This document shows, one piece after another, positions 1-5,363 of a stretch of 6,314 bases of DNA. Position 1 is the stretch's first letter, and every line of letters begins with the position of its first letter. Both the position numbers and the translations under genes were made by a program. Below the pieces are notes generated by a model. The model had not been told where the DNA came from. It saw only the letters and a program-made list of their open reading frames with translations, and made no database searches. This DNA comes from Clostridia bacterium (GTDB lineage Bacteria > Bacillota_A > Clostridia > Christensenellales > Aristaeellaceae), in contig CAAEDZ010000191.1 in NCBI GenBank assembly GCA_900754775.1, forward strand, positions 1-6,314, read 5' to 3'.

Positions 1-12
1 CCTCTTCTTGGG

Positions 13-35
13 GAGGCGGGCCGATTCCCCGCTTC
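13..35 (+). promoter_or_regulatory. Stem-loop abutting the ATPase ribosome site
   Basis: Bases 13-20 (GAGGCGGG) can pair with 28-35 (CCCGCTTC) in an 8-bp stem with one G-U pair and a 7-base loop. The stem ends one base before the AAGGGAGG ribosome site. No T-tract follows, so it does not look like a full terminator. In ABC importer operons, hairpins between the binding-protein gene and the next gene often stabilise the upstream mRNA or lower downstream expression. That role is an inference, because the upstream gene is outside the window. Confidence 0.4.
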
Positions 36-43
36 AAGGGAGG
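36..43 (+). promoter_or_regulatory. Ribosome binding site deciding the TTG start of the ATPase
   Basis: AAGGGAGG lies 8 bases before TTG at 52. The reading frame stays open to the window edge but has no ATG, GTG or TTG upstream of 52. The later in-frame GTG (67) and ATG (76) are too far from this site, so TTG 52 is preferred. Confidence 0.75.
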
Positions 44-51
44 AACACGCA

Positions 52-1665
52 TTGGGCGCAGAATACGTGCTGGAAATGAAAAACATAACCAAGCGATACG
101 GCGAGACCACCGTGCTCTCGGACGTGTCGCTGTCGGTGCGCCCCGGCGAGATCCACGCGCTGCTTGGTGAAAACGGCGCGGGAAAATCCACGCTGATGAA
201 CGTGCTGTTCGGCATGCCGGTCATCCATTCCACCGGCGGCTTCGACGGCGAAGTGCTCATAGGCGGCGAAAAGGCGAATATCCTTTCGCCCAACGACGCC
301 ATGAACGCGGGCATCGGCATGGTGCATCAGGAGTTCATGCTCCTGCCGGGCTTCACCATCACCGAGAACATCAAATTGAACCGCGAGATCACCAGGCCCA
401 GCATCCTCAGCAAGGCGCTGCACCTGAAGAATCTGGAAAACCTCGACATGCCCGCCATGCGTCAGGACGCCCGCAAGGCGCTGGACAGCGTGGGCATGAC
501 TCTGGACGAGAACACGCTGGTCAAGGGCCTGCCGGTCGGCTACATGCAGTTCGTCGAGATCGCCCGCGAGATCGACAAAAAGGGCATTCGCCTGCTGGTG
601 TTTGATGAGCCGACCGCCGTTCTGACGGAGTCCGAGGCGGAAACGCTGCTCTCCGTCATGAAACAGATCGCCAAGAGCGGCATCGCCATCATCTTCATCA
701 CCCACCGTCTGGATGAAGTCATGGCCGCCGCCGACAACATCACCATCCTGCGCGACGGCAAACTGGCCGCCACCCGCGAAAAGGGCAAGACCTCTCTGGT
801 CGAACTCGCGGAGCTGATGATCGGACGCAAGGGCGAGGCCGTGGTCACCGCCACGCCGAAGGCGGAAAACAAAGACGCCAACATCGCCCTTTCCATAAAG
901 AACCTTATCGTCGATATGCCCGGCGAGGACGTCAAGGGCGTGGACCTCGACGTGCGCGAAGGCGAGATCCTCGGCGTGGGCGGCCTGGCCGGTCAGGGCA
1001 AGATCGGCATCCCCAACGGCATCATGGGCCTCTATCCCGCCGCCGCCGACAAGATCGAGTTCTTTGGGCAGCCGCTGCCCCTCAACGACGCGGCCAACGC
1101 CCTGAAAAGCGGCATGGCCATGGTCTCCGAAGACCGGCGCGGCGTGGGCCTTTTGCTCGATCAGTCCATTGAGGACAACATCGCCTTCAACGCCATGCAG
1201 ATCAACGGCGATTTCCTCCACAAGGTCGCCTTTATCACCACCAAGGACGGCAAGAAGGTGCGCGATCACGCCAAAAAGATGATCCGCGATCTGGACATCC
1301 GCTGCACCTCCTCCCGCCAGGCGGCGGGCACGCTCTCCGGCGGCAACCAGCAGAAGGTGTGCGTGGCCCGGGCGCTGACGATGAACCCCAAGTTCCTCTT
1401 CGTCTCCGAGCCGACCCGCGGCATCGACATCGGCGCCAAGAAGCTGGTGCTGGAAACGCTGGTCAAGCTCAACCGCGAACAGGGCATGACCATCGTCATG
1501 GTCTCCTCGGAATTGCAGGAGCTGCGCTCCATCAGCGACCGCATCGCCATCATCGCCGAGGGCAAGGTGGTCGACATCCTCGCGCCGGACGCCTCCGACG
1601 CGGATTTCGGCCTTGCCATGTCCGGCATCAAACCCACGAAGGGAGGCGAAGGCGCGCATGAATAG
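52..1665 (+). CDS. ABC importer ATPase with two nucleotide-binding domains, BMP/nucleoside class (NupO/YufO/RbsA-like)
   Basis: A 537-residue cytoplasmic ATPase that should power uptake through the two permeases encoded next. Domain 1 has Walker A GENGAGKST (39-47), Q-loop Q93, a variant signature LPVGYMQ (160-166), Walker B LLVFDEPT (181-188) with D185 and E186, and H218. Domain 2 has a degenerate Walker A GGLAGQGKIG (310-319, Ile where Ser/Thr is expected), a canonical signature LSGGNQQK (428-435), and Walker B with Ser452 in place of Asp before E453. Its H-loop position reads SSE (485-487), as in RbsA-type second domains. FDEPTAVLT is typical of NupO-like nucleoside/BMP ATPases more than of sugar-type RbsA, so a nucleoside-like substrate is favoured but not proven. 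The length is slightly above the usual ~500-510; segments between Walker A and the Q-loop and before the first signature look longer than usual. The TTG start is set by the preceding ribosome site. The 3' end overlaps the first permease gene by 8 bp. Confidence 0.93.
   Translation: MGAEYVLEMKNITKRYGETTVLSDVSLSVRPGEIHALLGENGAGKSTLMNVLFGMPVIHSTGGFDGEVLIGGEKANILSPNDAMNAGIGMVHQEFMLLPGFTITENIKLNREITRPSILSKALHLKNLENLDMPAMRQDARKALDSVGMTLDENTLVKGLPVGYMQFVEIAREIDKKGIRLLVFDEPTAVLTESEAETLLSVMKQIAKSGIAIIFITHRLDEVMAAADNITILRDGKLAATREKGKTSLVELAELMIGRKGEAVVTATPKAENKDANIALSIKNLIVDMPGEDVKGVDLDVREGEILGVGGLAGQGKIGIPNGIMGLYPAAADKIEFFGQPLPLNDAANALKSGMAMVSEDRRGVGLLLDQSIEDNIAFNAMQINGDFLHKVAFITTKDGKKVRDHAKKMIRDLDIRCTSSRQAAGTLSGGNQQKVCVARALTMNPKFLFVSEPTRGIDIGAKKLVLETLVKLNREQGMTIVMVSSELQELRSISDRIAIIAEGKVVDILAPDASDADFGLAMSGIKPTKGGEGAHE
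1641..1646 (+). promoter_or_regulatory. Ribosome binding site of permease 1, inside the ATPase gene
   Basis: GGGAGG lies 11 bases before ATG 1658. An in-frame ATG at 1613 would add 15 residues but lacks a comparable site. The start at 1658 also puts a short basic N-terminus (K6, K9) directly before the first membrane helix. Confidence 0.7.
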
Positions 1666-3562
1666 CCTTTCCAAGTCGCAAAAGATCGCCTTTATCGCCC
1701 TGCTGGTGGCGGCGATCGTGCTTATCGCCGGCGGCGCGTTCGGCGTTGTCAACCGCACCAGCGCCTCGGGCGAGCAGATGCTCAGCGATATGCGCCTCAC
1801 CGCGCTTCTGACCACGGCCGGCGAAGGCTCCAAGGAAGCCCTCATCGAGGCCGAGATCGAGGCCGCCCGCGAAGAAGCCAAGGCCGCCGGCGGCGGACTT
1901 GCCGCGATCCGCGAAGCCGTGGCCGCGGCCGAGGCCGAAGCCACCGAGCGCGTGGCCAACATGACCATCGAAGTGGACCTCGACACCGTGGACACCTCCG
2001 CCCTCATCCCCGCTGTGGCCGATATGCTTGCGGCGCAGCGCGCCTTGGGCGAACAGACCGACAAGGACGAGGCCGCCTACGCCGAGAAGATGCTCGCGCA
2101 GGCCCCCGTCGAGGACACCGCCGAAGAAGAGATCCTCGAAGCCGCCCCCGCCGACGCGGAGGCCGCCATGGACATGGAGATGTCCGAGGACGAGATGATG
2201 CTCGAGGATGAGGAGCCCGAAGTGGACATGTCCGGCTTCGTGGCCACCGAGGAGATGAACGCCCTTTCCGCCGTGGTGGACGAAAAGTACGTCGCCCTCA
2301 GCGCGGCCCTGCAGGGCGTCTCCCCCGACCTCTCCGACGCGGCGCTGGAGACCCTCAAACCCACCATCGAATCGCTGCTCTATCAGCGCGGCGATACCTA
2401 TGAAAGCCAGTACGATCGCTTGAACGAGTTTGGCAACGCAGGCTTCATCTCCTGGGTGACCCGCTACGGCGACGACCTCATCACCGTGGGCGTGGCGCTG
2501 GCGCTGGTCGCGGTCATGGTGTTCTTCGCCAAGTCGCTTTTGAAGGCGCTGGGCGTGCCGCGCATGATCATCACCTGCTTCTTCATGCTTCTGTGCGTGC
2601 TGGCGGTGATCTACGATCTGTCCCTGACCACGCTTTTGTCCAACGCCGTGGTGCGCATGGCGATGAACAGCGTGCTGGTGCTGGCCATGCTGCCGGGCAT
2701 CCAGTGCGGCATCGGCTTAAACCTCGGTTTGCCGCTGGGCATCGTCGGCGGTCTGGTGGGCGGCCTTCTGTGCATCGAGTTTGGCTTCTCGGGCCTGCCG
2801 GGCTTCCTCTTCGCCATCGTCGTCGGCTGCCTGATCGCGGCTTTGGTGGGCATGGCCTACGGCGCGCTGCTCAACCGCCTCAAGGGCAGCGAGATGTCGG
2901 TGACCACCTATGTGGGCTATTCGATCATCTCCCTGATGTGTATCGCCTGGCTTTTGCTGCCCTTCCAGTCCGACAAGCTGCGCTGGCCCCTTGGCCGCGG
3001 TCTGCGCGCGACCTTGACGCTGGACGGCGCTTACCGCCACATCCTCAACGACTTCCTGGCCTTTGACATCGGCTCCTTCACGGTGCCGACGGGCCTGATC
3101 CTCTTCATGGCGCTGTGCTGCTTCCTGATGTGGATGTTCAGCCGCTCCAAGACGGGCGTGGCCATGCAGGCTGTGGGCAACAACCCGCGCTTTGCCGAGG
3201 CCACGGGCATCTCCGTCAACAAGATGCGCATCATCGGCACCACGCTTTCGACCATGCTGGGCGCGGTGGGCATCATCGTTTACAGCCAGAGCTACGGCTT
3301 CATGCAGCTCTACACCGCCCCGAGGCAGATGGGCTTCATCGCCGCCTCGGCCATCCTCATCGGCGGCGCGAGCGTGTCGCGGGCGAAGATCAGCCACGTC
3401 ATCATCGGCGCCTTCCTCTTCCAGGGCGTTTTGACGCTGGGCATGCCGGTGGCCAACGCGCTGGTGCCCCAGTCGACGATCTCGGAAACCATGCGCATAC
3501 TGATCTCCAACGGCATCATACTCTATGCGCTGACCAAGGCGGGAGGTGGCTCGCGTGGCTAA
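1658..3562 (+). CDS. ABC importer permease (BPD_transp_2 type, NupP/YufP-like) with a large acidic insert after the first helix
   Basis: A 634-residue inner-membrane permease, presumably forming the channel with the second permease. Residues 10-31 are a hydrophobic helix after a basic N-terminus. Residues 32-273 are hydrophilic: an Ala/Glu-rich probable helix or coiled coil (about 58-102), then 152-190, where 19 of 39 residues are Asp or Glu with no Lys or Arg, then a mixed segment (about 194-270). A second helix (about 274-291) is followed by Lys292 and Lys296. By the positive-inside rule this puts the insert outside the cell membrane. The rest (about 300-630) is an ordinary BPD_transp_2 permease, with Gly-rich helices and an ATPase-coupling loop GVAMQAVGNNP (500-510) followed by AEATGISVNKMRI. 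Family members are usually about 350 residues, so most of the extra length is the insert. The frame is intact and has the same GC-rich codon style as its neighbours, so this is not an obvious assembly fusion. The insert's function is unknown. Start ATG 1658 overlaps the ATPase gene by 8 bp. Confidence 0.9.
   Translation: MNSLSKSQKIAFIALLVAAIVLIAGGAFGVVNRTSASGEQMLSDMRLTALLTTAGEGSKEALIEAEIEAAREEAKAAGGGLAAIREAVAAAEAEATERVANMTIEVDLDTVDTSALIPAVADMLAAQRALGEQTDKDEAAYAEKMLAQAPVEDTAEEEILEAAPADAEAAMDMEMSEDEMMLEDEEPEVDMSGFVATEEMNALSAVVDEKYVALSAALQGVSPDLSDAALETLKPTIESLLYQRGDTYESQYDRLNEFGNAGFISWVTRYGDDLITVGVALALVAVMVFFAKSLLKALGVPRMIITCFFMLLCVLAVIYDLSLTTLLSNAVVRMAMNSVLVLAMLPGIQCGIGLNLGLPLGIVGGLVGGLLCIEFGFSGLPGFLFAIVVGCLIAALVGMAYGALLNRLKGSEMSVTTYVGYSIISLMCIAWLLLPFQSDKLRWPLGRGLRATLTLDGAYRHILNDFLAFDIGSFTVPTGLILFMALCCFLMWMFSRSKTGVAMQAVGNNPRFAEATGISVNKMRIIGTTLSTMLGAVGIIVYSQSYGFMQLYTAPRQMGFIAASAILIGGASVSRAKISHVIIGAFLFQGVLTLGMPVANALVPQSTISETMRILISNGIILYALTKAGGGSRG
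3541..3546 (+). promoter_or_regulatory. Ribosome binding site of permease 2, inside permease 1
   Basis: GGGAGG lies 8 bases before GTG 3555. A GTG three codons earlier (3546) overlaps the last base of this site and so cannot be served by it. The start at 3555 is therefore preferred. Confidence 0.75.
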
Positions 3563-4820
3563 CAAACGTTCGATCGGCGAGTGGGTGCGTCAAAACATCG
3601 TCACCGTCATCTTCATCATCCTCTGCGCCGTCTGCTTCATCCTCTCGGGTGAAACGCCCGCCTACGTGGCCATGGAGCTGGTCAACCGCCTGGCGCGCAA
3701 CGCCTTCATCGTGTTGTCGCTGATCATCCCCATCGTCGCCGGCATGGGCATCAACTTCGCCATCACCATCGGCGCGATGGCGGCGCAGATCGCCATCCTC
3801 TGGGTGTTGGAGTGGCAGATCCCCGGCATCGGCGGCTTCCTCGTCGCCGCGCTGATGACCATTCCCATCGCCACGCTGTTCGGCTTCCTCATCGGCAAGC
3901 TGCTCAACAAGATGAAGGGCCAGGAAATGATCGGCAGTATGATCCTCGGCTACTTTGCCAACGGTCTTTACCAGCTGCTCTTCCTCTTCATCTTCGGCAA
4001 CCTCATCCCCCTGCACACCGACGGCCTGGTCATCAAGGGCTCCACGGGCGTTGCCAACACGCTGGATATGTCCGGCCCCACCGGCATCCGCAAGGCGCTG
4101 GATAACCTGTGGTCGCTGGAGTTCGCGCCGGCGCTGTACCTGTTCGCGGGCCTCATCACCGTGGTGATGGTCATCCTCTACCTGCGCAAGAGTACCACGC
4201 TGCGCCGCCTGATCGTCGTCGAGGCGGTTCTGGCCGCCTGCGTCATCGCCGTGCAGTTCCCGGCTGTGAACGAGATCTTCTTCCTCGTGCGCGTGCCGGT
4301 GGTCACCTTCCTGGTGGTCGGCCTGCTGTGCCTGTTCAACGTGGTCATCATGAAGACCCGCCTCGGCCAGCAGTTCCGCGCCGTCGGGCAGAACCGCGTG
4401 GTCGCCAACGCCGCGGGCATCAACGTGGATAAGACGCGCATCATCGCCATCATCTTCTCCACCGTGCTGGCCGGCCTTGGCCACCTGATCTTCGCGCAGA
4501 ACCTCGGCTCGTTGCAGACCTATGGCGCGCACGAGCAGGTCGGCCTCTACGCGGGCGCGGCCATCCTCGTGGGCGGCGCGTCCATCGTCAAGGCTTCGAA
4601 CGGTCAGGCGCTGCTTGGCGCGTTGCTGTTCCACCTGTTGTTCATCGTCGTCTCCGGCGCGGGCCGCACCGTGTTCGGCGACGCTGCCATCGGCGAGTAC
4701 TTCCGCGTGTTCATCTCCTACGGCGTCATCGCTGTCGCCCTGGTCATGCACGCCTGGAGCGCCGTCAGCAAGCGCAAGGACCCGGAGGCGCAGCTGCGCG
4801 CCGCGTCCGAAAAGGCGTAA
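3555..4820 (+). CDS. ABC importer second permease (BPD_transp_2 type, NupQ/YufQ-like)
   Basis: A 421-residue integral membrane protein, the likely partner of the preceding permease in a heterodimeric channel; two consecutive unlike permeases are the NupPQ/YufPQ arrangement. A basic N-terminus (K4, R5, R12) precedes the first helix (about 15-31). More Gly/Ala/Ile-rich helices follow. The ATPase-coupling loop is GQQFRAVGQN (271-280), followed by AAGINVDKTRI, matching the family pattern. The C-terminus is hydrophilic and basic (SKRKDPEAQLR...). Family members are usually about 320 residues. Much of the extra length lies before the coupling loop: a polar loop (about 150-190) and a hydrophobic stretch after RKST (211-214) that could add one or two helices. 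GTG 3555 overlaps the previous stop by 8 bp, so the protein is probably translationally coupled. An intrinsic terminator begins 15 bases after the stop, marking the operon end. Confidence 0.92.
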   Translation: MANKRSIGEWVRQNIVTVIFIILCAVCFILSGETPAYVAMELVNRLARNAFIVLSLIIPIVAGMGINFAITIGAMAAQIAILWVLEWQIPGIGGFLVAALMTIPIATLFGFLIGKLLNKMKGQEMIGSMILGYFANGLYQLLFLFIFGNLIPLHTDGLVIKGSTGVANTLDMSGPTGIRKALDNLWSLEFAPALYLFAGLITVVMVILYLRKSTTLRRLIVVEAVLAACVIAVQFPAVNEIFFLVRVPVVTFLVVGLLCLFNVVIMKTRLGQQFRAVGQNRVVANAAGINVDKTRIIAIIFSTVLAGLGHLIFAQNLGSLQTYGAHEQVGLYAGAAILVGGASIVKASNGQALLGALLFHLLFIVVSGAGRTVFGDAAIGEYFRVFISYGVIAVALVMHAWSAVSKRKDPEAQLRAASEKA

Positions 4821-4835
4821 ACACACATTCGTTCG

Positions 4836-4870
4836 CCCTCTTCCGCGCATTTCGCGGGAGGGGGCTTTTT
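4836..4870 (+). terminator. Strong intrinsic terminator ending the importer operon
   Basis: Bases 4836-4847 (CCCTCTTCCGCG) pair fully with 4853-4864 (CGCGGGAGGGGG), allowing two G-U pairs, around a 5-base loop CATTT. CTTTTT (4865-4870) follows immediately. It lies 15 bases after the stop of the second permease. It is also the first and best-formed unit of the repeat array that follows. Confidence 0.88.
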
Positions 4871-4914
4871 CCACCCATTCGCGCGTTTCGCGGAGGGGCT
4901 TTCCGCGCTTCGAC

Positions 4915-4943
4915 GCCCACCCGCGCGTTTTCGCGGGGGCTTT
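4915..4943 (+). terminator. Terminator-like unit in the array
   Basis: GCCC (4915-4918) can pair with GGGC (4937-4940), and CCGCG (4921-4925) with CGCGG (4932-4936), leaving a 2-base bulge and a 6-base loop CGTTTT. Only TTT follows, so any termination would be weak. It shares the general layout of the operon terminator upstream. Confidence 0.4.
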
Positions 4944-5052
4944 CCGCGCTGCCGCGCCCCGATCGCGCGTTTCGCGTGGCTTTTCCGCCCGCCGCCCATT
5001 CGCGTGGTTTCGAGGGGTATTTTCCGCGCACCGCGCCACCGCCCATTCGCGC

Positions 5053-5069
5053 GCCCCGCAGGGGCTTTT
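5053..5069 (+). terminator. Terminator-like unit with a replaced stem
   Basis: GCCCC (5053-5057) and GGGGC (5061-5065) form a perfect 5-bp stem with the 3-base loop GCA, followed by TTTT (5066-5069). In this unit the usual CGTTTCGCG core is replaced, yet stem plus T-tract are kept. Confidence 0.45.
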
Positions 5070-5187
5070 CCGCGCCCTGCCTCGCCGCGTTTTCGCGTGC
5101 TTCGCGGGGTTTTCCGCGTTGTGCGGCGCCGCTTCGCCTCGCTTTCACGCGCTTCACGGGGGGCGCGCCGCGTCGCTTCGCCTCGCT

Positions 5188-5216
5188 GCCCATTCGCACG
5201 TTTCGCGTGGGCTTTT
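5188..5216 (+). terminator. Terminator-like unit with an extended outer stem
   Basis: GCCCA (5188-5192) pairs with TGGGC (5208-5212), and CGC (5195-5197) with GCG (5205-5207), leaving a TT bulge. TTTT (5213-5216) follows. The extra A-T pair is absent from the consensus unit and is consistent with the outer stem being maintained. Confidence 0.45.
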
Positions 5217-5231
5217 CCGCGCCGCTTCGCC

Positions 5232-5259
5232 GCCCATTCGCGCGTTTCGCGGGGCTTTT
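5232..5259 (+). terminator. Terminator-like unit closest to the consensus
   Basis: GCCC (5232-5235) pairs with GGGC (5252-5255), and CGCG (5239-5242) with CGCG (5248-5251), leaving an ATT bulge and a CGTTT loop. TTTT (5256-5259) follows. Confidence 0.5.
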
Positions 5260-5308
5260 CTACGCTTTGCCGCGCCGTCCTTTCGCGCATTGCACGCATT
5301 TCACGCAA

Positions 5309-5329
5309 GGGGGCTTTTCCTTTGCCCCC
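5309..5329 (+). repeat. Inverted repeat just upstream of the phosphatase promoter
   Basis: GGGGGC (5309-5314) and GCCCCC (5324-5329) are perfect inverted copies around TTTTCCTTT. The left arm plus TTTTCC matches the tail of an array unit; the right arm is not part of the unit. The element covers the -35 area of the downstream promoter. It could be an operator, a last terminator-like hairpin, or chance in GC-rich DNA. Confidence 0.4.
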
Positions 5330-5343
5330 GGCGCTGGTATAAT
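5315..5343 (+). promoter_or_regulatory. Extended -10 promoter for the DUF89 gene
   Basis: A perfect TATAAT (5338-5343) is preceded by TGG (5335-5337), giving the extended -10 motif TGnTATAAT. The -35 position 17 bases upstream is only TTTTCC (5315-5320), a poor match, as is common for extended -10 promoters. The predicted start near 5350 leaves a leader of about 14 bases before ATG 5364. Such an AT-rich hexamer is conspicuous in this GC-rich stretch. Confidence 0.7.
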
Positions 5344-5351
5344 GGTGGCAT

Positions 5352-5357
5352 GGAGGG
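5352..5357 (+). promoter_or_regulatory. Ribosome binding site of the DUF89 gene
   Basis: GGAGGG lies 6 bases before ATG 5364. A second ATG at 5360 is in another frame and too close to the site. This fixes the start of the phosphatase gene at 5364. Confidence 0.75.
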
Positions 5358-5363
5358 ATATGT

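Larger units (their letters stand above)
4874..5308 (+). repeat. Degenerate tandem array of terminator-like units in a gene-free region
   Basis: About ten diverged units begin near 4874, 4916, 4957, 4995, 5042, 5083, 5141, 5189, 5233 and 5279, with periods of about 38-58 bp. The consensus unit is GCCC, ATT, CGCG, CGTTT, CGCG, GGGC, TTTTCC, then a CG-rich spacer. CCCATTCG recurs at 4874, 4995, 5042, 5189 and 5233. The spacer is also duplicated: CGCTTCGCCTCGCT occurs exactly at 5130-5143 and 5174-5187, 44 bp apart. Most units keep a short CGCG stem followed by a G-run and T-run; those at 4995, 5141 and 5279 are poorly formed. The region from 4821 to 5363 shows no supported gene. Open frames here come from the lack of stop triplets in CG-rich repeats. 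Role unknown: repeated terminators, a REP-like element or a replication-slippage product are all possible. Confidence 0.8.

Noticed and set aside
1613..1657. Earlier ATG start for permease 1
   Set aside because: It would add 15 residues deep inside the ATPase gene without a ribosome site. The start at 1658 has GGGAGG upstream.
34..2064. Long minus-strand open frame opposite the ATPase and the start of permease 1
   Set aside because: It is His/Asp/Gly-rich low-complexity translation, typical of the antisense frame of GC-rich genes, and shows no recognisable domain. The + strand genes here have clear motifs.
1658..3562. Permease 1 as an assembly fusion of two genes
   Set aside because: The frame is continuous, and helix 1, the insert and the permease core follow in a plausible topology. 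Codon style does not change at the borders. It remains testable with reads.
3516..5039. Long minus-strand open frame opposite permease 2 and part of the array
   Set aside because: It is rich in Asp, Glu, His and Gln with no family motif and spans a terminator and a repeat array. It is a mirror of the permease codons.
4718..5308. Minus-strand Arg/Ala/Lys-rich frames across the array
   Set aside because: Several frames are open at once because the repeats lack stop triplets. The composition merely reflects the repeat, and no start signals are visible.
4874..5308. CRISPR array
   Set aside because: Units are degenerate and nearly contiguous, with no identical repeats separated by unique spacers of fixed length. 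No cas gene is present.
5338..5343. TATAAT as a chance hexamer
   Set aside because: Chance was considered, but the TGG extension, its position and the good ribosome site 9 bases downstream make a real promoter more likely.
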